Shown here one piece after another: positions 56,008 through 64,000 of a stretch of DNA of 64,000 nucleotides (the stretch's first letter is position 1; each line of letters starts with the position of its first letter). The DNA lies in the NCBI RefSeq assembly GCF_001238295.1, contig NZ_LGXZ01000005.1:248001-312000 (forward strand). Reading direction: 5' to 3'. Source of the DNA: Ruegeria sp. 6PALISEP08 (GTDB taxonomy: Bacteria > Pseudomonadota > Alphaproteobacteria > Rhodobacterales > Rhodobacteraceae). Below the pieces are notes generated by a model. The model ran no database searches. It saw nothing but the letters and a program-made list of their open reading frames with translations, and was not told the origin of the DNA. Made by a program: the position numbers and the translations under genes.

Positions 56008-56874
56008 TCATTCAGCTACCCCCTGTAAAGAGGTCCACAGATTGACGACCGCCCCCAACTTGCGCGCATCGTGGACAGCAACCGCTATCTGATCGCTGTC
56101 GCTCAGCACCGCCATTCCCGCGCCTTTTCCGCCGGATGGTCGCATGACAATGAGATGGGGGCTGTCAAACTCGTCCTGACTATCGTTCTCCCAACCTGCA
56201 AGATCAGCCACGAAACGTGCCAAAACCTCCTGATCGGGATGCATGTCTTGGGAAGGTTGACAGGAACCCTCGCAAGCCAAAGCGGCGTTGCTTGTCCCGT
56301 CGATCAACATACGGCCTGTGGCGAAGCGGCCCGCATGATCAAAGAACTTTTGGGCCAAGTTGGCTGGGCGATCTTCAACCGTGGACGGTTCATCCTCTTC
56401 CGGCGCGTCGATGTCTGGCACGACCGAAACAATCGGTTCAGCGGATATATCTATGGCAGCGCACGCGTTTTCGATTTCGCTGAACGTCAAACCCACATCG
56501 TCGGCCTCAAGGGCTGAATCCGGCTTACCCGACATCAGCTCAAGCGGGGCAGGGGCGTTTGCGATGTCTGACACCAGCTGCGCCAACTTTTCAACCAGTG
56601 CGTCACGCGTTTCGGTTTCGAAATCCGGCGTCGGCCCATCGGGCACTTGAAAGACGTCCGTGACCCGCGAGCTGTTCACTTCAAGTGCCAGACACGCCCC
56701 ATTGGCGGCTGTAAACTCTAACCGACGTGGCAGGACCGTACCGCGAATGGCGCGCAGGATTGCCGCGCGCCGGGACACAGCGGAGTCCCCCGTGATCATC
56801 ACAGCTGGCGACAACCGTGCCACCGAAGACCGCCCGATATCTTCGAGCATGCCCAGAATGTCAGTGTCCATCAT
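56008..56874 (-). CDS. Protein of unknown function between the two GTPase pairs
   Basis: 288 residues, not recognised. The first 115 residues look folded and include a TGDSAVSRRAAILRAIRGTV segment followed by beta strands. Residues 120-170 are acidic and probably flexible. The last 110 residues are again folded, with HLIVMRPSGGKGAGMAVLSD and IAVAVHDARKLGAVV. No signal peptide or membrane segment is seen. It lies 23 bases after the roadblock-like gene and 66 bases before the copy-B long GTPase gene, so it is probably a cytoplasmic part of the same machine. Confidence 0.7.
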   Translation of the reverse strand: MMDTDILGMLEDIGRSSVARLSPAVMITGDSAVSRRAAILRAIRGTVLPRRLEFTAANGACLALEVNSSRVTDVFQVPDGPTPDFETETRDALVEKLAQLVSDIANAPAPLELMSGKPDSALEADDVGLTFSEIENACAAIDISAEPIVSVVPDIDAPEEDEPSTVEDRPANLAQKFFDHAGRFATGRMLIDGTSNAALACEGSCQPSQDMHPDQEVLARFVADLAGWENDSQDEFDSPHLIVMRPSGGKGAGMAVLSDSDQIAVAVHDARKLGAVVNLWTSLQGVAE

Positions 56875-56897
56875 ACCGTGACCCCCTCTGGTCCCGT

Positions 56898-57299
56898 TCA
56901 GACTGCGGCCGCAACCGGCCCTAGACTGAGATGTGATTTTGTCAGCGCCAATCCCACATTTGCGCTGTTGCGGCAGATATAGCAGACCACATGATCAGGA
57001 TATTCCTTGGTCCGCAAAAAAATGTTCAGGCGATCTTTCGAGAACACAGCGATTTCCCCAAACCCTGTATTCTCCGCATCGTCGCGTCCAGTCTGACGCA
57101 TTAGCGCTTCAAACGCGGCAACCCCGCGCCCTTGAAAAAGATTGGCCACAGCGATTGCCAATATGTCCAAAGACTCGGCGCATTCCGGATCCGAGACGCA
57201 ACTCCCCAGAAGCATCCCTGTTTCCATATCGACATACCCGGCTGCAACGCAGTCGGGTATCTTTTCGATTGCCGTGCTCAATGCCTCCTGAATTGACAT
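56898..57299 (-). CDS. Small roadblock/LC7-like protein
   Basis: 133 residues. The predicted order of elements is an N-terminal helix, the beta hairpin AAGYVDMETGMLLGS, the helix DILAIAVANLFQG, then strands in FGEIAVFSKDRLNIFL and HVVCYICRNSANVGLAL. This fits the roadblock/LC7 fold, whose bacterial members such as MglB regulate small GTPases. Assignment is by pattern, not by a decisive motif. Its place between two dynamin-like GTPase pairs supports a role as GTPase regulator or scaffold. Confidence 0.6.
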   Translation of the reverse strand: MSIQEALSTAIEKIPDCVAAGYVDMETGMLLGSCVSDPECAESLDILAIAVANLFQGRGVAAFEALMRQTGRDDAENTGFGEIAVFSKDRLNIFLRTKEYPDHVVCYICRNSANVGLALTKSHLSLGPVAAAV

Positions 57300-57351
57300 C
57301 TAACTATTTGTTATCCCTATAGGTTTGACCATTTTCCTGATTCGACGATCT

Positions 57352-59100
57352 CTACAACACATGCCATTCCGCCGCACTACTTTCTTTTGCTTTTGGAATG
57401 GATTGCAGTACTTCCTTCGTCTGCTTCGCGCTGTGTTCGATTGCGATCTGATCAAACTCAGCCAAAAATGCCTTGAACACATTTTTTAAGCCATCTGCAT
57501 CTTCAGGCAAGTCTTCACTACTTGCTACTTCCCGCCACATTGCGGCTGCACTTAAAGGGGATCCAACGGCAACTTCCGGCAGATCTCCCAGCGCCGCGAC
57601 ATTTGAATCGACTGCATCCACCCGATCTGACAGAGCCGCTTCGATCAAACCACTGTTCTCGGGCTCCGGTTCATAGTCTTCAGCAGTGATGTTGGGCTGA
57701 GCCGCCATCAAAGCTGCGATAGAGGATACCGAAACCTCGATGCCGCGATCTTCGCGCTCGTCGATCTCTTCAGCCTTATCGTCCGAGACATCTGTGTCGA
57801 CCGGGACGTCTCGCAAAGTGCTGTGAAGCGAGGTCAGAACATCATCGGTATTGTCAATCTCGTCAGCTTGCGCCTCGATCACCTCTACGTCAGCCGCCTC
57901 TTCCGACAGATCATCAATCTCGTCATCAAGATCCGCTTCGTCTGACAGTTCGAACTCGTCGATTGCATCCTCAAGGCCGGCCACATTGGTCAGCTCCAAA
58001 GGATCATTCGACGTGTCCCTGAAGAAGGCGCGCAAATCATCGCTTGTATCCGGCTCTTCGGGCAGGGAGTCCGGTTCCGAAACCATTTCGGTCCGCATAC
58101 GTTCAGCTTCTTCAGCGTCGATCCGCACGCGTTCGGCCTCATCCGAGCGCCGCTCCACGCGCGCAGGCCGAACAGGAAAGCTGGTGACAATCGCGGTGTC
58201 GTTCTGCGCGGGCTGAGCGTCTGTTTCCAACGGGTTAACCAACCGCAAAGGCGCGGCTTCGACCTGCGCGTCACTGTCCGATGAGCGTGCAGGGCGCATG
58301 GGCTGCACCTTCGGGGCGTCTGACTGGCTTTTGTCAATCTGATACCGGGCCAGTTGATCGGCACGATTGTCCATGATCTGCTCTGTGATCTCCAGGAAAC
58401 TGTCGATCATCTTGCCACCACCGCTGCGCGACCACATCTCTGCGTCGCCGGTCTTGTCACGCGCGACAATTGCATCCCGAGCAGAAAACAGAATAGATCG
58501 ATTGAACAGATGCCCGGCCTCGCGGTTCACGCGGCGCAGAACCTTTTGACGGTCCTTGAGATTCAGAGCATCCGCGCGAGTGACCAATAGCAGCGAATTG
58601 TGCTGCAAACGTTCAGGCAGGGATACCCATGTTGCACGCTCTGTCTCGCGCCAGGCTTGGGTCGCGTGGGTACACCACAAAACGCCATTCGCCTGACCCA
58701 CGGCCCGCTGCCAGACATCCGTCGAGATTTTAGGATCCGAGATTCCGGGCGTGTCGATCAGATCCACCGCCTCAAGGATATCGGCCTCAAGGAATACGCG
58801 GATAAACTGCGCGTCATTGACACCAATAGATTCTAGATCGTCCAATTCTATAGTTTCGACAGAGCCATCATGACGCTTGATATAGGGTGCACGATCACCC
58901 CAGCTGAACCAGACCGGAGGCAGTTGTGTTGCAGTGACCTGCGTCGGCAAGGTCTGCGTTCGCAACAGAAAATTCATCAACGTAGACTTACCGGCGCTGA
59001 ATTCGCCCATCAGAGCGAAAACCGGTTTACGGCGGGACCACTGCTCGATACGTTCCCAAGCCTTCGGTGAAACAAAGCGTGATTGTGTATCTTTTGCCAT
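57352..59100 (-). CDS. Short dynamin-like GTPase with long acidic tail (copy A)
   Basis: 582 residues. G domain: P-loop GEFSAGKST (32-40), switch II DTPGISD (116-122), G4 TRAD (174-177). Residues from about 245 to 500 are strongly acidic, rich in Asp, Glu, Ser and Ala, and probably unstructured. A short helical C-terminus (about 505-582, including AAAMWREVA and FKAFLAEFDQI) follows. Copy B lacks this tail length. It begins eight bases after the stop of the long GTPase at 59109, giving the same long-then-short order as the other pair. Confidence 0.85.
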   Translation of the reverse strand: MAKDTQSRFVSPKAWERIEQWSRRKPVFALMGEFSAGKSTLMNFLLRTQTLPTQVTATQLPPVWFSWGDRAPYIKRHDGSVETIELDDLESIGVNDAQFIRVFLEADILEAVDLIDTPGISDPKISTDVWQRAVGQANGVLWCTHATQAWRETERATWVSLPERLQHNSLLLVTRADALNLKDRQKVLRRVNREAGHLFNRSILFSARDAIVARDKTGDAEMWSRSGGGKMIDSFLEITEQIMDNRADQLARYQIDKSQSDAPKVQPMRPARSSDSDAQVEAAPLRLVNPLETDAQPAQNDTAIVTSFPVRPARVERRSDEAERVRIDAEEAERMRTEMVSEPDSLPEEPDTSDDLRAFFRDTSNDPLELTNVAGLEDAIDEFELSDEADLDDEIDDLSEEAADVEVIEAQADEIDNTDDVLTSLHSTLRDVPVDTDVSDDKAEEIDEREDRGIEVSVSSIAALMAAQPNITAEDYEPEPENSGLIEAALSDRVDAVDSNVAALGDLPEVAVGSPLSAAAMWREVASSEDLPEDADGLKNVFKAFLAEFDQIAIEHSAKQTKEVLQSIPKAKESSAAEWHVL

Positions 59101-59108
59101 TTTTCTAC

Positions 59109-61121
59109 TTATGCCGCTTCGTTGCTTAGATCTTTTAGGATGTCACCCAGAATCTCGTCCTTGGATTTCTGGGGCTGTAAATCCGCCATCGCCGCCGCAG
59201 TCTGACCTGCGTTCTTATCAGCCGTCGACGAGATGCTCAGCAAGGTTTCTTTCTGTTCGCGCATAAAATCCGTCAGGATCGCGCGGACATTTTCCAACAC
59301 TGCTGCGACTTGGTTTTCTTCGATGTCCTTGGTGATCGAATTTGCCTCAGACGCGATCAAACGCGTGTAATCCGCAGCGTATGCTTCAAAGCCCTTGCGC
59401 TTTTGCCACCATCGCCGCCACCAGGTGCTTTGCAAGTCCAGAGCAATCGTCCGGCCAATGCCAAGTGGTGGAGGCACGCGAGGCACGATGGGCGCTTCTA
59501 TGCTGAATTCACCCAGGTGGTTGCCGAGTATCTTATGATATAGCGCCTCAACATCACCAGCAGCTGTGGTATAAAGAGCCCCGGCGTCTTTCCGCATAGC
59601 GCGGGCAAAGCTGAAATAGGCGGCCTTTTGTAGGGTACGCAGACCCGCCGGGTCATACTGCCAGGTGCCTTGTTCGCCATTCTTCTCAAGATGCGCGATC
59701 AAAGAGTCCGTAGCGCGTTTGACAAAGCTGGCTTCGGCCGAGTTCAGACGCTCCAACACCTTGTCGCGCAACGCATTTGTCAATTCGGCAGCTTTCTTAT
59801 CGTATTCCGCCGACATCGTGTTGATGGCCTCTTCGGGCGACACGCCGTCTAGGTCCCGAGCGACGCCTTCGCCGTCGGACAGGTTTTTGGCGACCGCTGT
59901 CGCGCGGATTTGGCTGGCGATGTTTCGGGCCCGGTGGCGCACACGGTTCATCAGTCGAGACCCAGCCCCTTCGGCAATACGTTCGTTGATGGCCAAAAGC
60001 AGATCGGGCAGGCCGGACAGTGCCCAGATTTTGTCCAGTGAGGCCGCCTGATCCCCAAACCCGGCCGCCAGGTAGAAGGTATTCAGGGCTTCACGCGACT
60101 CTTCGGTCAGAATATCCGGATTGCCGGTCAGGGCTGCTTCGGCCCAGATAGCACTGCCAAAGACGACGCTGGTGTTGGTATCGATATTGTTCTGTTTCAG
60201 CGTGTCCTGAATGCGGTCGCGGATTTCCGGCACCTGATTAACCGGATCCGAGAGTTCGTCGATGCGGTTGACGAACAGGACAATCTGACGGTTCTCGAAC
60301 TGCGCGATTATACGCATCAGGGCCATATCCATCGTAGTCAGCGCCTGACTTGCCGCCAGAACCACGACACAGACCTCAGAACCGCGCAAACTGCGCAGCG
60401 TGATCTGTTCACGCACCATGAATGTATCGTTAACGCCGGGTGTATCGCAAAGCTTGAGAGCGATCGGATATTGCGGGATATCCATATACAGCTCAGCCGA
60501 CTTGGTGACATCAGCAAAGCGACCGGTTTTCGGGTCGATATCCGGATCGTCTTCGTCGCCCAGGCACACATAGCGTTTGATCAGTTCTTCATCGAAGTGA
60601 TCGTATTGATGGCTTTGGCCGAGGATCAGGTCAAAATGCTTGCCAAGGCGTTCTTCGGATTTGGCTTTCATCTCACCGATCTGACGGCGGATGTCGTCCA
60701 TTTCATCATCTGCGCCAGCCCGGTTCGCCAGCTCCCCCAGACGACCGCCGCCGACCATCAGATTGTCCCATTCTTCCTGCTCAAAGAATGTAAACTTGGC
60801 TTTGGTATCGCCTGGCGGGCGTGTGTTGATATTCAGGGTCGTGACCACAGACGTCCACGGGTTGACATCCGACGGCAGCAGGGCAGGGCGCCCGGCCAGT
60901 ATGTTCACAATCGATGATTTGCCTGCCTTGACCTGACCCACCATCGTGATGCTGGCGGTGAAGTTTTCCATCCGCGTCTTGAGGGTGGCCAGCCGTGCCG
61001 AGGAGCGCGCATCAGCCACCTCAGTCAAGTGATCGATCTGCGTCGTCAGTGAAGACATGGCAGAGGTCATCGGGGCCAATGCTTCGTTGCCGACAGACAA
61101 AAGGTGATCGTTGCGCGCCAT
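59109..61121 (-). CDS. Long dynamin-like GTPase (copy A)
   Basis: 670 residues. P-loop GQVKAGKSS (62-70), G2 region PSDVNPWTSVVT (83-94), switch II DTPGVND (226-232), G4 NRID (285-288). The C-terminal 280 residues are mostly helical, with the aromatic/basic stretch TWWRRWWQKRKG near residue 575 as a candidate membrane-binding tip. It is collinear with the 680-residue copy B over its length. It is the second gene of the block, two bases after the small unknown gene, and is followed by its short partner. Confidence 0.88.
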   Translation of the reverse strand: MARNDHLLSVGNEALAPMTSAMSSLTTQIDHLTEVADARSSARLATLKTRMENFTASITMVGQVKAGKSSIVNILAGRPALLPSDVNPWTSVVTTLNINTRPPGDTKAKFTFFEQEEWDNLMVGGGRLGELANRAGADDEMDDIRRQIGEMKAKSEERLGKHFDLILGQSHQYDHFDEELIKRYVCLGDEDDPDIDPKTGRFADVTKSAELYMDIPQYPIALKLCDTPGVNDTFMVREQITLRSLRGSEVCVVVLAASQALTTMDMALMRIIAQFENRQIVLFVNRIDELSDPVNQVPEIRDRIQDTLKQNNIDTNTSVVFGSAIWAEAALTGNPDILTEESREALNTFYLAAGFGDQAASLDKIWALSGLPDLLLAINERIAEGAGSRLMNRVRHRARNIASQIRATAVAKNLSDGEGVARDLDGVSPEEAINTMSAEYDKKAAELTNALRDKVLERLNSAEASFVKRATDSLIAHLEKNGEQGTWQYDPAGLRTLQKAAYFSFARAMRKDAGALYTTAAGDVEALYHKILGNHLGEFSIEAPIVPRVPPPLGIGRTIALDLQSTWWRRWWQKRKGFEAYAADYTRLIASEANSITKDIEENQVAAVLENVRAILTDFMREQKETLLSISSTADKNAGQTAAAMADLQPQKSKDEILGDILKDLSNEAA

Positions 61122-61123
61122 GC

Positions 61124-61615
61124 TTAACCTCCGGTTCCCGTAGCAGCAATCTGGGGTTCGTGTGACACGCGCCCAGACGGGATGCTTGTCAGAGTGTCGA
61201 TACGTGCGATCAGATCCAGTGCGTTACCGAGGATCTCGGCCTCGGCACACGGAGAAATGGTTTCGTAGGCTTTGGAATCCGCCAGCACTTCAATCGAGCT
61301 GAAGCGGTCGCCGTTTTCAAGTCGCGCAACGCGGCGCCCGGTCGGGAAACCTTCGGATTTTACGGCAGGTAAAGGCATACGTGCATTGGCCAGCAGATAG
61401 TGTTCTCCGGAATGCGTGTGCAGAGAAATACCAAAGCCGGTATTCGGATGATCTCGGTTCAGGGTCTTGAGCTCGCCAAGAAAGCTCTCGCGAGCAAAGA
61501 AGACAGCTTCTTGCTCGGCGGCAACGGTAGGGTTCATATCGGTCACAGCAGAAAACCTTGTACTGGAGTTGAGCAGAAAACTCGTACCGGTGCCAAAGTG
61601 GCGAAAAAGACTCAT
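61124..61615 (-). CDS. Small protein of unknown function heading the GTPase operon
   Basis: 163 residues, not recognised. Central strands (TGFGISLHTHSGEHYLLANA) and the helix EAEILGNALDLIARIDTL suggest one compact cytoplasmic domain; no signal peptide. The ATG at 61615 has AGGAG three bases upstream; an internal ATG at 61537 lacks a ribosome site but would start closer to the predicted fold. It is separated from the long GTPase by two bases and is the first gene of the GTPase block, so a regulatory or adaptor role is plausible. Confidence 0.7.
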   Translation of the reverse strand: MSLFRHFGTGTSFLLNSSTRFSAVTDMNPTVAAEQEAVFFARESFLGELKTLNRDHPNTGFGISLHTHSGEHYLLANARMPLPAVKSEGFPTGRRVARLENGDRFSSIEVLADSKAYETISPCAEAEILGNALDLIARIDTLTSIPSGRVSHEPQIAATGTGG

Positions 61616-62304
61616 TAACTCCTATCAAACAAGAAGACCCTTCAAGGCGGTCTTATTTTGACGCGAATAAGATTTTTTGGCGGTTGAAATGTGGCGGCTT
61701 CATGGCGGCCCACCCATAAGAATGTCTCAACCCATACGAGTACCGTCGCTGGAAACATCACAGCTTGTGGGCACAGAAAATTCACAACAGCCGTTCAGTG
61801 CAATTTCCTTGAGAGCGGCGCGTATAGCCGGGAAAAGCTATAAAATGCATATTGTTATAGGAATAGTTAGTGACGAACCGCGAGCGGCAACGTCAGGTAC
61901 TGGACCTTAAGTCAAAGGTCTCCTTTTTATCGCCCATTCGCTTCGCCAATATTCATTTTTGACTAAATAATAGGCCATCACTCAACGTAAACGCGTCTTT
62001 CGAACTATCCCTGCCGATTTTCGCACAGGGCCCGTTTTCAGCAAAAAAGAAGAAAACATGTCAATCGATCGGATTCCCATAGTCGTGCAAGAACAGGGTC
62101 AGGGACCACCATTGCAGCCATATGCGAACACCACGACCCACTGCAGGATTTCTCACAGTTTCAGTGCCTTTTGGCGGCTCAAATTCAAAGATTCCTACAC
62201 TCAAAACCTGAGCAACAAAACTTCCTCAAATGCTCAATTTACCTCTCGCACTCGGACAGAAGCTTTGTTATGAGCGCATCATTCCGGCGCCGAGGCGCAT
62301 GGTT
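61616..62304. other. Long A+T-richer intergenic region before the GTPase block
   Basis: No credible gene in 689 bases. It should contain the promoter of the GTPase operon on the minus strand, but no convincing -35/-10 pair was found. On the plus strand it holds a hairpin with T tract (61903). Short frames here have no ribosome site or recognisable protein. Confidence 0.5.
61903..61928 (+). terminator. Candidate terminator without upstream gene
   Basis: GACCTT (61903-61908) and AAGGTC (61915-61920) form a 6-base stem followed by TCCTTTTT. It is modest in strength and has no annotated gene before it on the plus strand. Confidence 0.45.
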
Positions 62305-62389
62305 GCGGGTGTGGCGAAATTGGTAGACGCACCAGATTTAGGTTCTGGCGCCGCAAGGCGTGGGGGTTCAAGTCCCTCCACCCGCACCA
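62305..62389 (+). tRNA. tRNA-Leu (anticodon UAG)
   Basis: The acceptor stem GCGGGTG pairs with CACCCGC, and an encoded CCA follows the discriminator A. The anticodon stem CCAGA/TCTGG encloses the loop TTTAGGT with TAG at positions 34-36. The variable arm (GCGCCGCAAGGCGT region) is long, as in class II leucine tRNAs, and the T arm holds GGTTCAAGTCC. Confidence 0.97.
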
Positions 62390-62628
62390 ACAATATGTGT
62401 AAGCGTCTGATTTTAAAGGGTTGCAGAGTCGATCCTCTCGGACATTCTCCGATGCCTCTCTGCGCTGTCAATATTCCTCCGATCTAAGTAGACGCTTGTA
62501 ACGCTTCACTGGCAACCGCCTGCAATATGATGGCAAGGCCAACGTCAAAAGGTCACACAGCAGTCGTTGACGACCGCTAAGCGCAACAACGCTGCAATCC
62601 GGAACGATGGTACAACAGGCCGTTTCAG

Positions 62629-63939
62629 TCACGCGTTCACGAAATGCAGCCTGTTAAATTCATTGCGCCAGGCCGAAACCTCGGGCAGAGTGTTTTCGGC
62701 ACTCAGACCGCGCTTGATCAACTCGGCCAAGCGATCAGCATCACCCGTGGTCATGCCCCAACGGACCAGTTCCGGCGTGCCGATCCGAAGGCCGTTCATG
62801 TCACCGTCCACCGGGGCGACGGGCAAACCGATTCCACACGCCAGAAAGCCGTTCTGACGCAGTTGTTTGGAAGCTGCCTGGCCGCCACCGTAAGGCACTG
62901 CCAGAACGGCAAACTGGTGCGAGTCAGTGAATCCGTCTGCGCCGGAAAAAACCGGTACGCCCAATGCGTCCAACGCCTGAGCCAGTGTTTTTGACATATC
63001 GATCATCTCTTTGGCATAGGCCGCACCAAAATCCTTCCAATCCAGCATTGTGACTGCCAGTGCGGCGGTCTTGGCCGCATCGAAATTTGCCGTCATGCCG
63101 GGAAAGGCGATGGCATCCAGCGATTTAGCGATGTCAATATCATTTGATACGATCAGCCCCCCCGCAGGCCCGCCAAGGCTTTTGTAGGTGCTCATGGTCA
63201 TGAAATGCGCGCCTTCCTTCAGCGGGTTGGACCACGCCCGCCCGGCGATGATGCCGCATTGATGGGCAGCGTCGAACATGACCTTGGCCCCGACTTCATC
63301 CGCGATGGCACGCACCTGAGCCACGGGGTGTTCAAACAGATTTAGGCTGCCACCAATCGTGATCAATTTGGGACGCTCCGCCTTCGCAAGACTGCGTAAT
63401 TGATCCAGATCGACGGTATAACCGTCCGCGTTGACCGGAGCCTCGATACTGCGTAACCCGAAAAGCCCGGCGCAACCCGCCAGATGATGGGTCACGTGCC
63501 CGCCAATCGATGCGGGCGGTGCGATGATCGTGTCGCCTGGCCTGCAGGTCGCCATGAAGCCATAGAGGTTGGCAATTGCGCCCGACGGCACCCGCACCTC
63601 GGCAAACTTGGCATCAAACACCTCGGCACACAGCTCGGCTGCGATGACCTCGATCACTTCAATCGCCTCCAGTCCCATTTCATATTTGTCGCCCGGATAA
63701 CCCAGCGAGGGGCGCGACCCGATGCCCGAAGACAAAAGCGCCTCGGCCCTGGGATTCATCACATTTGTCGCCGGGTTCAGGTTAAAGCACTCGGCCTCAT
63801 GGATACGGCGGTTTTCTTCCGCCAGATGTGTGATCTGGGCCAACAGTTCCCCAGACGTTGCCGATGCAGCCTGTGCAACGATGTCCTGAACCCGGGCTTC
63901 GCAGTGAGCAGGCACCCAGTCTCTGTGTGCAAGTGTCAT
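62629..63939 (-). CDS. Serine hydroxymethyltransferase-like PLP enzyme
   Basis: 436 residues of the fold-type I PLP family closest in layout to SHMT: RPSLGYPGDKYEMGLEAIEV, PASIGGHVTHH, and DAAHQCGIIAGRAW before the PLP lysine K253 in MSTYKSLGGPAGG. Housekeeping GlyA has THKTLRGPRGG at this point, so this is a divergent paralog. Possible reactions include transfer to alpha-methyl amino acids or aldol cleavage of beta-hydroxy amino acids. I start at 63939, eight bases after AGGAGG. It is downstream of, and convergent with, the tRNA-Leu gene. Confidence 0.85.
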   Translation of the reverse strand: MTLAHRDWVPAHCEARVQDIVAQAASATSGELLAQITHLAEENRRIHEAECFNLNPATNVMNPRAEALLSSGIGSRPSLGYPGDKYEMGLEAIEVIEVIAAELCAEVFDAKFAEVRVPSGAIANLYGFMATCRPGDTIIAPPASIGGHVTHHLAGCAGLFGLRSIEAPVNADGYTVDLDQLRSLAKAERPKLITIGGSLNLFEHPVAQVRAIADEVGAKVMFDAAHQCGIIAGRAWSNPLKEGAHFMTMSTYKSLGGPAGGLIVSNDIDIAKSLDAIAFPGMTANFDAAKTAALAVTMLDWKDFGAAYAKEMIDMSKTLAQALDALGVPVFSGADGFTDSHQFAVLAVPYGGGQAASKQLRQNGFLACGIGLPVAPVDGDMNGLRIGTPELVRWGMTTGDADRLAELIKRGLSAENTLPEVSAWRNEFNRLHFVNA

Positions 63940-64000
63940 ATGAAATCCTCCTGTTTGCTTAAGTCTGACGACTGCCGCGTGACATCGCAAAGCAGAATTG

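Noticed and set aside
61677-61910. Possible 77-residue plus-strand gene upstream of the GTPase block
   Set aside because: No ribosome site, no recognisable protein, TTG start; its stop falls in the hairpin at 61903, which is suggestive but not sufficient.

Overview
The window looks like a chromosomal segment of a marine alphaproteobacterium, most like the Roseobacter group of the Rhodobacteraceae. This is inferred from the aglEFGAK alpha-glucoside system, the monomeric NADP-isocitrate dehydrogenase, the B12-riboswitch/DUF1636 transporter, the moderately high G+C and the tightly overlapping operons. No insertion sequence, CRISPR array or phage gene was seen.

Positions 1-4280 carry the end of a NhaR-like LysR regulator and a convergent four-gene ABC uptake operon under a cobalamin riboswitch, probably for corrinoids. 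Positions 4391-15944 form a divergent alpha-glucoside region. On the minus strand are a LacI-type regulator, a fused beta-glucosidase/glucokinase, a PfkB kinase and a D-lyxose isomerase-like cupin. On the plus strand are aglE-aglF-aglG-aglA-aglK. Together they import alpha-glucosides, split them and phosphorylate the resulting hexoses.

Positions 16001-22277 hold a second LacI-controlled operon: a sugar isomerase-like TIM barrel, a LacI regulator, an amino-acid-type binding protein, an enlarged permease and a GH42 beta-galactosidase. Positions 22412-26967 are a polyamine-type (Pot) ABC operon whose last permease has an unusual C-terminal tail. Positions 27008-38291 are one long minus-strand galactoside operon: binding protein, two permeases, GH4 alpha-galactosidase, then dehydratase, dehydrogenase, kinase, aldolase and lactonase of a De Ley-Doudoroff galactose route, and a second GH42 enzyme. 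An IclR regulator and the transporter ATPase are divergent (38434-40295).

Positions 40384-45446 hold a TPR protein, monomeric isocitrate dehydrogenase and a family-2 glycosyltransferase.

The most unusual part is 45639-61615, all on the minus strand. It encodes two duplicated pairs of dynamin-like GTPases (670+582 aa and 680+428 aa) separated by a roadblock/LC7-like protein and an unrecognised protein. Downstream come a transmembrane Ser/Thr kinase, an FHA protein, a PP2C phosphatase and two secreted LysM-plus-solute-binding-domain proteins. No type VI secretion genes accompany them. I infer a membrane-associated GTPase machine under phospho-signalling control, perhaps reading a periplasmic signal. 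A tRNA-Leu(UAG) and a divergent serine hydroxymethyltransferase-like enzyme close the window.
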